From DSXH01 sp020724325 (lineage in GTDB: Bacteria > Bacteroidota > Ignavibacteria > Ignavibacteriales > Melioribacteraceae): a DNA stretch of 64,000 nucleotides. The stretch covers positions 1-64,000 of the forward strand of contig JBFLYW010000020.1 of assembly GCA_040756515.1 (NCBI GenBank), in the 5' to 3' direction. The notes beneath the pieces were generated by a model that searched no databases, was not told the DNA's origin, and worked only from the letters and a program-made list of their open reading frames with translations. Made by a program: the position numbers and the translations under genes. This document shows positions 16,583-26,209 of the stretch, piece by piece; positions within the stretch are counted from its first letter, which is position 1, and each line of letters opens with the position of its first letter.

Positions 16583-18838
16583 ATGAAACATCGTTACTTA
16601 TTGATTGCTATGCTGTTAAGTTTTTCGGCTGCAATTTTATATGCTGATGGCTGGAGGAGAGCTACTTCACCAACAGAATCGAGCGTATCAAGTTCCTTCT
16701 TTCTCTTCAACTCCATTGGATGGTATGTTGGAGATAACGGATTAGTCAAAAAGACTATTGATGGAGGGAAAACGTGGACTGATTTGAATACTGGAATTAC
16801 AGACAATTTGAAATCGGTCTATTTTGTTAATGCTAATATTGGTTTTATTGGCGGCTCAGGTGGTAAACTTTTTAAAACGATTAACGGCGGAACTTCTTGG
16901 TCGTCAATTACTGTAACCGGTGCCGTAACCGGCAGCTCTAATATTGTAAGCATTTACTTCGCAAATGAACAGAAAGGATGGGTTGTTTCTTCTACATCTT
17001 CTGCCGGCAGAGTCTTGCAAACGATTGATGGAGGAATAACATGGACAACAGGAGTTGATAATACAGCCGGCGATTTAGAAGCGATGGATTTTTTTAATGA
17101 AGCTTCTGGCATTGTTGTTGGCGGTGGTGTTGGCAAATGCGATCTCTACTATACAACAAATGGTGCGACTTGGACTAAAGCTCCGGCGCCTTCATTCCCT
17201 GCTGGTTATACACGCACCGATATTAGAGGCGTCTTTATGGTAAATCAGAATGTTGCTTATGCAACGGGCTGGGGCTCATTGATAGGTGCTCAGGCAAGTA
17301 TTCATCTTAAAACAATAGATGGCGGTGCAACCTGGACTTACCTTGCACAAACTGAACAAAACAAAACTTTCGATAATATGTATTCCCTCTATTTCCAAAA
17401 TGAAAATACCGGCTTTGTTGTAGGAGGAGCACTTAAAGGATCTGTTGCTGCCAGAACGGTTGATGGAGGTATAAATTGGGTCCCGGTAAGCTTTCCCTCT
17501 GGTGCAACATTGAACAATATTTCCGGTTTTGGCAACAGTTTAATTGTTACAACAAATTCTGGTACATTTTTCAATTCAACAGATTTTGGTGATACCTGGA
17601 ATTTGCTTACACCAATTCCTAACGCATCATTGTATTCTATTTCAACTGTAAACAACAATGTAATTTATGCAGCCGGTTTTGATGGTCTTGTTCTTAAATC
17701 TGTTGATGGCGGAAAAAATTGGATTAGCAGGTTTGCAAGTTCTAATAAAGTCTGCCCCAACATCCAAGCCGCTTACTTTGTTAATGAAAATGTTGGCTAT
17801 CTTGCTCAAAGTTATGGCGCAGTTACAAAAACTATTGATGGCGGGGCAACGTGGTTTCAAGTAATGCCTGATGTGGCTGATAATGCTCTTTCAAACAACG
17901 GGGTTCATTTTGTTAATGCCGATTTAGGTTTTGTTGTAGGCAAGAAGGCAACTAATGTTGATGTGATATATAAAACAGTTAACGGAGGAACAACCTGGAC
18001 AGAAAAAAATTCTATTGTTGCTTCAACGCTAAGAGCAGTTGCATTTGCAGATGCTCAGAATGGAGTTGTAGTTGGTGAAAAGTTGAAAGCTGCATATACA
18101 AACGATGGCGGAAATACTTGGCAGCTTTCAACATTTAACAACGTTCCATCCGGCTCTGCTTCTGCTAATTTAAGAGATGTTGTGTTTCTATCTAATAACA
18201 ATGTTATTGCTGTGGGGGACAAAATTATTCTTCATTCAACAAACGGTGGTGCAGCATTTAATTTTGTTAATGTATCAAATCTTGGTGAATTACTAACAGG
18301 TGTTGGATTTAATTCAATTAGCAGCGGATGGGCAGTTGGTGGAAAATCTGCCACTCCAAGATCTCTTGGTGTATATCAAACAGCAGACGGTGGAAGCAAC
18401 TGGACAAATAAAGTTGACTACAATGTACTTGATGTAAACGGTTCTATTAATGATGTTGCTGTTAGCCCTTCCGGTAGTGTTTATATCTGCGGCGGAAACT
18501 CTACAATCTACGTTTTAGGTTCTCCTACAAATGTCGGCGGCGATGAACCAATGGCTCTAAATTATTCTCTCAACCAAAATTATCCTAATCCTTTCAATCC
18601 TTCCACAAGAATTGAATACAGTATAGGAAAAGATGCGAATGTTTCTCTTAAAATTTTTGATTTATTAGGAAGAGAAGTTTCGGAAGTTGTAAATGAATAT
18701 CAAAATGCCGGATTATATAGTGTAAGTATTGATGCAAATAAATTAAGCAGCGGAAACCGCCTCACTTCAGGAGTATATTTTTATCGTTTAGAAGTAGGCG
18801 GCTTTGTTGAAACAAAGAAAATGATTTATCTAAGATAA
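16583..18838 (+). CDS. Secreted YCF48/BNR-repeat beta-propeller protein with type IX sorting domain
   Basis: The 751-residue protein has a signal peptide (ending near ILYADG). About thirteen repeats of the kind KTIDGGxTWxxL form one or more YCF48-like propellers (residues about 45-640). A C-terminal sorting domain follows (NQNYPNPFNPSTRIEYSI ... GVYFYRLEVG ... KKMIYLR). The sorting domain means export across the outer membrane by the type IX system and attachment or release at the surface. A small insertion (GNRL) disturbs the usual SSGVYFY motif but keeps the frame. Its place between the receptor genes and two peptidases suggests a surface or secreted component of the same system. Ligand and activity are unknown. 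Confidence 0.85.
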   Translation: MKHRYLLIAMLLSFSAAILYADGWRRATSPTESSVSSSFFLFNSIGWYVGDNGLVKKTIDGGKTWTDLNTGITDNLKSVYFVNANIGFIGGSGGKLFKTINGGTSWSSITVTGAVTGSSNIVSIYFANEQKGWVVSSTSSAGRVLQTIDGGITWTTGVDNTAGDLEAMDFFNEASGIVVGGGVGKCDLYYTTNGATWTKAPAPSFPAGYTRTDIRGVFMVNQNVAYATGWGSLIGAQASIHLKTIDGGATWTYLAQTEQNKTFDNMYSLYFQNENTGFVVGGALKGSVAARTVDGGINWVPVSFPSGATLNNISGFGNSLIVTTNSGTFFNSTDFGDTWNLLTPIPNASLYSISTVNNNVIYAAGFDGLVLKSVDGGKNWISRFASSNKVCPNIQAAYFVNENVGYLAQSYGAVTKTIDGGATWFQVMPDVADNALSNNGVHFVNADLGFVVGKKATNVDVIYKTVNGGTTWTEKNSIVASTLRAVAFADAQNGVVVGEKLKAAYTNDGGNTWQLSTFNNVPSGSASANLRDVVFLSNNNVIAVGDKIILHSTNGGAAFNFVNVSNLGELLTGVGFNSISSGWAVGGKSATPRSLGVYQTADGGSNWTNKVDYNVLDVNGSINDVAVSPSGSVYICGGNSTIYVLGSPTNVGGDEPMALNYSLNQNYPNPFNPSTRIEYSIGKDANVSLKIFDLLGREVSEVVNEYQNAGLYSVSIDANKLSSGNRLTSGVYFYRLEVGGFVETKKMIYLR

Positions 18839-18859
18839 TTGCATAAAGGAAAGCTATTG

Positions 18860-20632
18860 ATGAAAAACATTATCTCTTTTTGTGCTGCTCTGGTAATTAT
18901 TAATGGAATTTATTTTTCTGCATCTGCTCAAATTCCTGATGGATACCAGAATGGTTTGAAAGTTATTAATAAACAAGATCTTAAAAAATATATTACTTAT
19001 TTAGCTTCGGACGAATTGAAAGGACGTGCATTTGGTACGGAAGAAAACTTAACAGCAGCACGGTTCATCGCAAAAAAATTTAATGAGTTCGGGCTAATTC
19101 CTTATGATGATTTTGTAAATCCGGTTAAACTCAGAAATCCGAAAAGCAAACAGTTAAAAAAATCGGGAGGAAATTCGTCTCCCGATTCTTTCGACGAATA
19201 TTTCCAGCGGTTTTATTTAATTGAGTCGAAATTAAACGAATCTTCAAGTAAGCTGAAACTAGTAAAAAAATCCGATCCGGGGTTTAAATCATATCTTTAC
19301 AATTATGGTCAAGATTATATTATCGATTACAGCTCAAACAAAAATGTTGAACTCAGAGGTCAGCTTGTTTTCCTTGGCTACGGAATTGATAAACAGGAAA
19401 ATGGTTATAACGATTATATAACAGACGATGGAAAGGCAATTGATGTAAGAAATAAGATCGTCATTATGGTCGATGGTTTTCCGCAAGAATCAGATTCATC
19501 CAGTTTCTTCAATAAATCGAAAAACAGGGAAATTAAAAATATCAAACAGAAAGCCAAAACTGCTTTTGAAAACGGTGCGCTTGCAGTATTGGTTGCTCAA
19601 TCACCATTAAAAAATTTGCCTTTATTCGGTATAAAGGTTGAGAACCTCGCCAGAGCTTTTTCGCGGAGCGAGTACGACTTGCCTGAAATTAGATCCGATG
19701 AAGCAACACCATTGATTTACATTAGTCGGGATGTAGTTAACGATATATTCTCTCGTTCCGGTAAAAAGTATTCAGATTTAATGAAATCAATTGAACAGAA
19801 TTTGAAACCGGTCTCATTTGAACTAAACGATTTATCAGTTGAAATCGAAGTAGTATTCGATAAAAAGATGGTTGCTTCTCAAAATGTTATTGGTTTTATG
19901 GAAGGGTCCGATCCGGTTCTTAAAAATGAATTTGTTGTTATTGGGGCACATTATGATCATGTCGGAATTGGAAATTTTGGTGCGATGAATCCAAAGGATA
20001 AAGGTAAAATTCATAATGGTGCCGATGATAATGCATCTGGTACTTCCGGAGTAATTGAACTTGCCGAAGCTTTTTCTAAAGTAAAGCCGAAAAGAAGTAT
20101 AATTTTTATTGGCTTTTCTGCCGAGGAAACCGGAATCCACGGGTCACGCCACTATGCTTATCAGAACCCGCTTAAACCAATTAATAAAACTGTTGGCATG
20201 GTGAACCTGGATATGATTGGGAGAAATGACACAAGTTTAGTTTGGATAGGTGGAATTTTTTATTCAAGCGACTTAAAAAATCTTGTGGAAGAAGCAAATT
20301 CAAAAATTGGATTCGAACTACTTTACAATGTTGGTCTTTTAACTTTTGCAAGTGATCAGGGCCCTTTCATTAGAAAAGAAGTTCCTTCAATCCTTTTCTT
20401 TGCCGGATTGCATGATGATTACCATACACCTTTGGATGATGCCGATAAAGTAGATTTTAATAAAGCAGAAAAAATTACAAAGCTTGCCTACATATCTTCC
20501 TGGATGCTTGCAAATAATAGTGAGACTCCAAAATATAGGGCACTTAGCCGCGATGAAAAAATGAAACTTGTTCAGGATTCTATCGAAAGGCAGAAGAAGT
20601 ATAATCTTCAAGAAAAAAACTCTAAAGAATAG
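18860..20632 (+). CDS. Secreted M28-family zinc peptidase
   Basis: The 590-residue protein starts best at ATG 18860 (AAAGGAAAG seven bases upstream) and has a signal peptide ending near ASAQ. A PA-like domain is inserted in the first half, where the QLVFLGYGIDKQENGYNDY segment is recognisable. The M28 domain shows its metal ligands: H364 in GAHYDHVG, D389 in GADDNASG, E422/E423 in SAEETG, D451 in VNLDMIGR, and a HTP histidine near residue 530. It should remove N-terminal residues from peptides outside the cytoplasm. It directly follows the YCF48 gene and precedes an M16 peptidase, suggesting peptide processing is part of this cluster. Confidence 0.85.
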   Translation: MKNIISFCAALVIINGIYFSASAQIPDGYQNGLKVINKQDLKKYITYLASDELKGRAFGTEENLTAARFIAKKFNEFGLIPYDDFVNPVKLRNPKSKQLKKSGGNSSPDSFDEYFQRFYLIESKLNESSSKLKLVKKSDPGFKSYLYNYGQDYIIDYSSNKNVELRGQLVFLGYGIDKQENGYNDYITDDGKAIDVRNKIVIMVDGFPQESDSSSFFNKSKNREIKNIKQKAKTAFENGALAVLVAQSPLKNLPLFGIKVENLARAFSRSEYDLPEIRSDEATPLIYISRDVVNDIFSRSGKKYSDLMKSIEQNLKPVSFELNDLSVEIEVVFDKKMVASQNVIGFMEGSDPVLKNEFVVIGAHYDHVGIGNFGAMNPKDKGKIHNGADDNASGTSGVIELAEAFSKVKPKRSIIFIGFSAEETGIHGSRHYAYQNPLKPINKTVGMVNLDMIGRNDTSLVWIGGIFYSSDLKNLVEEANSKIGFELLYNVGLLTFASDQGPFIRKEVPSILFFAGLHDDYHTPLDDADKVDFNKAEKITKLAYISSWMLANNSETPKYRALSRDEKMKLVQDSIERQKKYNLQEKNSKE

Positions 20633-20660
20633 TTCTCACATAACAAAAAGGATTAATCAA

Positions 20661-23471
20661 ATGATAGCATCAGTTAAGAACAAAGGGAATCTTCTACTTT
20701 CTTTTATAGTGTTCCTTTTTTTTGTTCAATTGAATGGACAGGAAAGCAATAAATACGTTGAAGGGAAATTATACCGGCATAAGTTAGACAATGGTTTAAC
20801 TGTTCTAACAATGGAAAGACATATTGCACCGTTGATTTATCATCAGCTTACTTATAAAGTTGGCTCGCGTAACGAAAAACTTGGCATCACCGGAATATCC
20901 CATGTTGTAGAACATATGATGTTCAAAGGAACAAAAAAATATGGAAAAGGTGAAGCTTCAAAAACTATTTCTGCCAACTCGGGAATTTTTAACGCATTTA
21001 CAGCATCAGACATGACAAGCTACTTCGAATACCTTCCAAAAGACAAAATTGAAATTGCAATGGACATAGAATCGGATAGAATGCAGAACTCTATTTTCGA
21101 CCCGGATGAATTTAAGTCCGAAATTGAAGTAATAATTCAGGAAAGGCGGATGCGTTCCGAAAGTAAATCTGCAGGAATAATGCGTGAAGTACAGAACTCT
21201 ATTATTTTTTCATCTCATCCAAACCGCGACCCAATTATCGGATGGCCCAGCGATCTAAGAAATTTAACACGTAATGACGCTTACAATTATTATAAAACTT
21301 ACTATACTCCAAATAATGCCATTCTGGTTCTTGTCGGTAATTTTCAAACAGAAAAAATTTTAGAATTAGTAAAAAAATATTACGGAAATATTCCATCCGG
21401 GCCAGATGTGCCCGAAATGTGGGCTGTTCAGGAACCGCAGAAGGTGAGAAAGTCATTTACTCTTAAACACGGGGATATTTCTCAACCACAATTAAGAATG
21501 GCTTTTATTGTTCCAAATTATCTCGATCCCGATGCAGCTCCTTTGAAAATTGCCGGAATGATTTTGTGTGAAAGAAGCAGAGATGCACGGCTCTATAAAA
21601 AACTTGTAGAGCAAAAATCTATTGCCTCTTCAATTGCCGGAGGGTTTGGAATTAGCAAAGATCCTACAATTTTTCAAATCTCTGCTAGCGTTAAACCGGA
21701 CAGCTCTCTTGATAAAGTTGAAAAATTAATTTGGGAAGAAATTGACCTCATGAAAAAAGAACCGGTTACGGACCATGAACTTCAAAAAGTAAAAAACAGA
21801 TTCAAATTTGCCCAGGCAACAAGTTATGTGAAAAATGCAGATATCGGTTCGCGAATAAGCAGCTGGGAAACTTATTATGGTTACGAATTCCTCGATGCTT
21901 TTAATCAAAGAATGCTTGATGTTTCAAAAGATGATATAATGAAAGTAATGAACAATTATTTTAATGAAGATCAGGTTACTGTTGCATATGGTTTTCCGAA
22001 AGAAGGTGTACTAAAAAAGAAAGGTGAACCTAACCAGGAAGAATTGGAAGAAGAGCAGGAAGGATTTTTAAATGAGTATAGAGATTTATTCAATTACCAG
22101 CCGACGGATGATGAAGTTAAAGCGGTAACAAATGCTTTTGATGTAATTGGAGTTGAATCCGTAGGTATAAATAAAATTGAACATCTCATCAAATCGACAA
22201 AACTAAAGAACGGTATTACACTCTATATGATAGAGAACCATCTCGACCCATCAATTTCAATTGTTGGATTGATTGAAACTGGTTTCATACCGGAAAATCT
22301 TGAAGGTGAAAAGCCGGGTATTACAGGATTCCTCGGAAGTGTTATGAACCGCGGAACTAAATCGATGGATTACGAACAACTTTCTGAACGAATGGCATTT
22401 GTGCCGTTTTCTTTTAGTGTTGAAGGCGGATATAAATCTTTTATTTTCCAGGGCAATTCCTTAGTTGAAAATGCCGATGAAATGATGAGAACCGGATTTG
22501 AATTGGTAACTGATCCGCCTCTACCCGAAAAAGAAATCGAAAAATTAAGACCGCGTTTGTTGATTAGTGTTAAAAGTCGTTTTAAGTCAACAGGTCTAAA
22601 AGCGTTTTACCACATGTACAATACAATTTTTGAGAATCACCTGCTCTCAAAATATATGAGCACAGAAGAATCTATAAAAAGCATTACCCGCGATGATTTG
22701 ATTGCATTGCATAAAAAATATTTCCAACCTCAGAATACGGTTTTGGTAATGATAGGTGATATGAAACCGGAGCAGATGAAAACGCTTGCCGAAAAGTACT
22801 TTGGAACGTGGAAAAATTTATCAGCGCCTATTGATGTAGAAAAAGTTCCTCCCGTTCAGAAATTGAATGGAAAAGTGATTAAACTGTTTACTCAAAAAGA
22901 TTATACAGAAAGCACTATCAATATTGGATTTTCCCCGTTCAATAATGTAAATGAAGATGATCAGGAAATAATTGATGTGATGAATTACATCCTTTCCGGA
23001 AGTGCATTAACTTCACGTATGGGTGTTGAATTGAGAGATAAGCAGGGATTGATCTATGGAATTAAAAGCGAGCTTTGGTCAATAAGCGAAGGAATTGGCT
23101 ATTGGAAAATCAACACAAAAACCGCACCCGAGAATACCGAAAAAGTTATAACAGGAATTTTTAATGAAATAAAAAAACTATTGAAATATGGTATTACTGA
23201 GGAGGAATTGAATACTGCAAAGCAGAGACGGCTGGGACTTCTTCCGTTCTTTGTTGAAACGCCGGATGATGTTGCCAGTAAAGTGATCGATTTAATCCGC
23301 GATAAAAAACCTCTTAATTATTATGACAAAACTGCCGAAAGAATTCAAAGAGTAACAAAGGAGGATGTTCTTCGAGTTGCAAAAAAATATTTTACACTCG
23401 ATCGCTTTATTATTGTTGTAGACGGACCGCTTGAAGAAAATGCACTGGATGGATTAGTTGATAAATTATAG
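20661..23471 (+). CDS. M16-family zinc metalloprotease, two-domain
   Basis: The preferred start is ATG 20661. A longer frame opens at 20568 inside the M28 gene, but only the shorter start gives a proper signal peptide (LLSFIVFLFFVQLNGQ). The 936-residue protein contains an active M16 half with the inverted zinc motif HVVEH (H81, E84, H85) and the distal ligand E161. A second M16 half (about residues 510-930) lacks the motif, as usual for clam-shell M16 peptidases. It probably degrades short peptides in the periplasm or at the surface. It is co-directional with the M28 gene, 28 bases downstream. Confidence 0.9.
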   Translation: MIASVKNKGNLLLSFIVFLFFVQLNGQESNKYVEGKLYRHKLDNGLTVLTMERHIAPLIYHQLTYKVGSRNEKLGITGISHVVEHMMFKGTKKYGKGEASKTISANSGIFNAFTASDMTSYFEYLPKDKIEIAMDIESDRMQNSIFDPDEFKSEIEVIIQERRMRSESKSAGIMREVQNSIIFSSHPNRDPIIGWPSDLRNLTRNDAYNYYKTYYTPNNAILVLVGNFQTEKILELVKKYYGNIPSGPDVPEMWAVQEPQKVRKSFTLKHGDISQPQLRMAFIVPNYLDPDAAPLKIAGMILCERSRDARLYKKLVEQKSIASSIAGGFGISKDPTIFQISASVKPDSSLDKVEKLIWEEIDLMKKEPVTDHELQKVKNRFKFAQATSYVKNADIGSRISSWETYYGYEFLDAFNQRMLDVSKDDIMKVMNNYFNEDQVTVAYGFPKEGVLKKKGEPNQEELEEEQEGFLNEYRDLFNYQPTDDEVKAVTNAFDVIGVESVGINKIEHLIKSTKLKNGITLYMIENHLDPSISIVGLIETGFIPENLEGEKPGITGFLGSVMNRGTKSMDYEQLSERMAFVPFSFSVEGGYKSFIFQGNSLVENADEMMRTGFELVTDPPLPEKEIEKLRPRLLISVKSRFKSTGLKAFYHMYNTIFENHLLSKYMSTEESIKSITRDDLIALHKKYFQPQNTVLVMIGDMKPEQMKTLAEKYFGTWKNLSAPIDVEKVPPVQKLNGKVIKLFTQKDYTESTINIGFSPFNNVNEDDQEIIDVMNYILSGSALTSRMGVELRDKQGLIYGIKSELWSISEGIGYWKINTKTAPENTEKVITGIFNEIKKLLKYGITEEELNTAKQRRLGLLPFFVETPDDVASKVIDLIRDKKPLNYYDKTAERIQRVTKEDVLRVAKKYFTLDRFIIVVDGPLEENALDGLVDKL

Positions 23472-23472
23472 A

Positions 23473-23560
23473 CTGATGTTACGCAATGTGTGATTTTTTG
23501 CCACTAATAACACGAATTTTCACAAATGATTTTAGCGATTTTGCGGCTAAGGTTTTTTTG
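23473..23560. repeat. Dispersed intergenic repeat, copy 1
   Basis: The stretch starts CTGATGTTACGCAA and continues with TTTTCACAAATGATTTTAG. The same text with small changes is found at 38386-38490, and a looser version around 38540-38600. The repeat lies in an otherwise gene-free stretch between the M16 gene and the next CDS. Confidence 0.6.
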
Positions 23561-23692
23561 ATTGTATTCTTAACATCAGTTAAGATTAACAACAGCTATT
23601 AATTATTTGAAAGTAAGTCGTGCGCGGATTAGCCATATAATTTTGTTTCAATTATAGATAACTACAGTCATTAATTATTTGAAGGGAGCTTT

Positions 23693-24403
23693 ATGAAAAA
23701 ACTAATTGTATTATTCGTTTTATTTGTTTTTATCTTACCCAATTTTGCACAGGAAAAAGAACATGAAACCAGTTCCGAGGTTAAAGAACTAGGTGAGTTT
23801 CATGATGTTATTTATCAAGTATGGCACACTGCTTGGCCGCAAAAAGATATTAAACTTTTGATTTCATTATTGCCTCAGGTTGAAGAGAAAGCATCAAATA
23901 TTGTTCGGGCAAAACTTCCGGGAATTCTAAGAGATAAAAAACCGAAATGGGATGAGGGCGTTAAGAAATTTATGGTTTATGTCGGTGATTATAGAAATGC
24001 TGCTGCAATAAAAGATTCTGTCGGTTTACTAAAAGCAGCCGAAAAAGTTCATGCTCAGTTTGAAATGCTGGTAAGAATAATTAGACCTGTTACAAAAGAA
24101 GTTGATGCTTTCCACCAGGTGCTTTATATGCTTTATCATTATTACATGCCTGAATATCAGTACGATAAGATTAAAGAAGCTGCAAAAAATCTGAAAGAGA
24201 AATCTGATGATCTTATAAAATCGAAATTGCCGGATAGACTGAAAGCAAAATCAGAGCAGTTTGATAAAGTTAAAACCGAATTAGCTGCAGCTGTAGAAAA
24301 ATTAAACAAAGAAGTTGCAGCAGGAAGTAATAAAGAAAAAATTAACAGCGCCGTGGATGAAGTGCATTCTAAATACGAAGAACTGGAGCACGTTTTTAAT
24401 TAA
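23693..24403 (+). CDS. Secreted helical protein of unknown function with internal duplication
   Basis: The 236-residue protein has a signal peptide (LIVLFVLFVFILPNFAQ) and a mature part predicted to be all-helical. Two related halves are visible: EFHDVIYQVWHTAWPQKDIK...IVRAKLP and AFHQVLYMLYHYYMPEYQYD...LIKSKLP, each beginning with Fhx(V)xYxxxH and ending in a KLPxxL stretch. The repeated histidines could bind a metal or haem, but no CxxCH is present. AGGGAG precedes the ATG. A terminator-like hairpin follows. I do not recognise a family. Confidence 0.65.
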   Translation: MKKLIVLFVLFVFILPNFAQEKEHETSSEVKELGEFHDVIYQVWHTAWPQKDIKLLISLLPQVEEKASNIVRAKLPGILRDKKPKWDEGVKKFMVYVGDYRNAAAIKDSVGLLKAAEKVHAQFEMLVRIIRPVTKEVDAFHQVLYMLYHYYMPEYQYDKIKEAAKNLKEKSDDLIKSKLPDRLKAKSEQFDKVKTELAAAVEKLNKEVAAGSNKEKINSAVDEVHSKYEELEHVFN

Positions 24404-24410
24404 AAATGTA

Positions 24411-24443
24411 ATAGATACCTCTGAACTTTTTAGAGGTATCTAT
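24411..24443. terminator. Hairpin after the secreted helical protein gene
   Basis: A perfect 12-bp stem (ATAGATACCTCT, 24411-24422, with its complement at 24432-24443) and a 9-base loop lie 8 bases after the stop codon. No strong T-run follows on the plus strand, so it may be a weak terminator or an mRNA-stabilising hairpin. Confidence 0.55.
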
Positions 24444-24807
24444 TAAAAACTAAATTAACAACTCAAATAGGTGATTTAAAAAAAAAATATTGTGTAGAAA
24501 AATTATAATAATTCCAATTAATCTTTTACTTTCGTCATAAGTAGCAATCTGTATTTTCTTTTAGCCTCCAAAATTATTTTCTAATGTATTGTTTATTAAC
24601 AGAAAAAATATTTTTTAATAAAAAATATGCTATAATTACTGCAAAGTTATTTAGAAAATTAAATAAGCAGCAAATTAAAGTAGATAATATTGCTAAAAAA
24701 ATAACTGATTTTTGGATTCAATAAATATTTCTTAACAATCACTTTTTATAGTAGAAATTTTTTCGTGCATTGTTTATTTTGTTATCAAACAAACTGGACT
24801 GAAGCAA
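24444..24807. other. A+T-rich gene-free stretch
   Basis: No coding region, RNA gene or clear promoter was recognised. The sequence is strongly A+T-rich with several A-runs. Confidence 0.5.
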
Positions 24808-25310
24808 ATGAAAAGAATATTTATTTATAATTTTTCGTTTTCGCGATAATATTCACTTGCATTTATAAAGATACAGGTGAAATTGGAAAAACTCCCCGGT
24901 CGTTTTCAATTGAGCTAACTTCAATTGTGAAAAATGCAAAACTATATTTGATAACATCAAGTCATGGTGCAAACCCGGGCGGAGAAGAATATAATAGAAG
25001 AGATCATTACATTTATTTCGACAATAAATTGCTCAGTGTCTATTTACCGGGCGGTAAATCTTGCGAACCATTTAGGATTTATAATACACAGCGCAACGGA
25101 ATATATGGAACAAGTGCCAGAACAGATGCAGAATGGATTTCTTTTAGCAACTGGTGCCCCGGTGATGTTATCCCAATTAGAGTCTATCATTTAGGAGATT
25201 TAGAAAAAAGAAAATATACATTTCGTATTGAGGTTCCGGACGCAAAGTTTGTTGGGAAACAAGGGGAAATTCCATTGTCAGCTTATATTCAAGGCGATAA
25301 AGAACTATGA
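24808..25310 (+). pseudogene. Remnant of a PNGase F-like peptide-N-glycosidase
   Basis: The ATG at 24808 begins MKRIFIYNFSFS and hits a stop. Shifted by one base, the text continues FFVFAIIFTC, a lipoprotein signal ending in cysteine, so a frameshift lies near 24820-24834. The same frame then runs to 25310 with LITSSHGANPGGEEYNRRDH, IYFDNKLLSVYLPGGKSCEP, ISFSNWCPGDVIPIRVYHLG and IPLSAYIQGD, the second-lobe pattern of PNGase F-type N-glycanases. The first lobe is missing, because only about 20 residues separate the lipobox from the C-terminal lobe. Both a frameshift and an internal deletion therefore mark it as dead. It directly precedes the fucose genes. Confidence 0.65.
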
Positions 25311-25396
25311 AAATTAATTTCCCTTTTCTTTGAGAATAATTAAATGATTGCGGCTGTTTTAGAAATATATCTTTTTAAAGAATAGCAAACGGATAA

Positions 25397-25415
25397 TCCG
25401 CCAGCAAACGGCGGA
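25397..25415. repeat. Short G+C-rich palindrome
   Basis: The arms TCCGCC and GGCGGA are separated by 7 bases. It resembles the palindrome at 4577-4594 and lies in the leader of the fucose operon, 55 bases before the fucA start. It may be one of a family of dispersed palindromes. Confidence 0.5.
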
Positions 25416-25469
25416 CAGGAACTGATTTAAACAGATTAAAGCTGATTTTTAACGGAGGTAGTAAGTAAA

Positions 25470-26168
25470 TTGAAAAAGAACATTCGAAAAACAAAGCAAG
25501 AAATTATTGAAATTGGAAAAAGAATTTGGCAGCGTGGTTATGTGGCTGCTAATGACGGCAATATTTCTGTTTACATAAATGATAAGGAAATATTGACTAC
25601 AGCAACCGGTGTAAGTAAAGGTTTTTTGACCGAGGGGATGATAATTCTTTGTGATACAAATGGAAATGTTATCGAAAAAAACTGTAAGTACTTTCCATCC
25701 AGCGAAGTTAAAATGCACCTCCAAGTGTATAAAGATAGACCTGATATTAAATCAGTAGTTCATGCACATCCCCCTTTTGCTACAAGTTTTTCTGTAGCTG
25801 GAATACCTTTAAATAAATGCGTGCTTCCCGAAGCAATAATAGTACTTGGCGCCGTTCCTTTGGCTCCTTATGGATTACCTTCAACTATGGAACTGCCGGA
25901 AAAGATTAAACCATTTTTGCAAGAATCCGATGCCATTCTACTGCAAAACCATGGCGCTCTTACTCTTGGCGTGGATTTGTTCAACGCTTATTATAAAATG
26001 GAAACTCTTGAACATACTGCCAGCATTATCTGGAAAGCTATACAGCTCGGAAATGTTAATGTTTTGCCAGAAGTTGAAAGAGACCGCTTAATGAACCTGC
26101 GTAAAAAATTCAATTTAACAGGAAAAATTACATTAAGCGATTGTACTCCGTTTAATATCAAAAAATAG
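25470..26168 (+). CDS. fucA: L-fuculose-1-phosphate aldolase (class II aldolase)
   Basis: The 232-residue protein belongs to the class II aldolase/adducin family. It would split L-fuculose 1-phosphate into glycerone phosphate and L-lactaldehyde in the cytoplasm. Visible residues fit: the phosphate-site NDGNIS and TATGVSKG, the catalytic glutamate E79 in SSEV, and zinc ligands H98 and H100 in HAHPPF and H161 in NHGALTLG. The start is TTG at 25470 with GGAGG about 12 bases upstream. The kinase and isomerase genes follow in the same direction, which supports fucose over rhamnose as substrate. Related aldolases act on rhamnulose phosphate or ribulose phosphate. Confidence 0.8.
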   Translation: MKKNIRKTKQEIIEIGKRIWQRGYVAANDGNISVYINDKEILTTATGVSKGFLTEGMIILCDTNGNVIEKNCKYFPSSEVKMHLQVYKDRPDIKSVVHAHPPFATSFSVAGIPLNKCVLPEAIIVLGAVPLAPYGLPSTMELPEKIKPFLQESDAILLQNHGALTLGVDLFNAYYKMETLEHTASIIWKAIQLGNVNVLPEVERDRLMNLRKKFNLTGKITLSDCTPFNIKK

Positions 26169-26209
26169 TTTTATTCAAGTTCGTCTTCAAGAACTTTATT
26201 TAAATATAC

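Noticed and set aside
20568..20660. N-terminal extension of the M16 peptidase overlapping the M28 gene
   Set aside because: The extension is basic and would bury the signal peptide; ATG 20661 gives a proper export signal.
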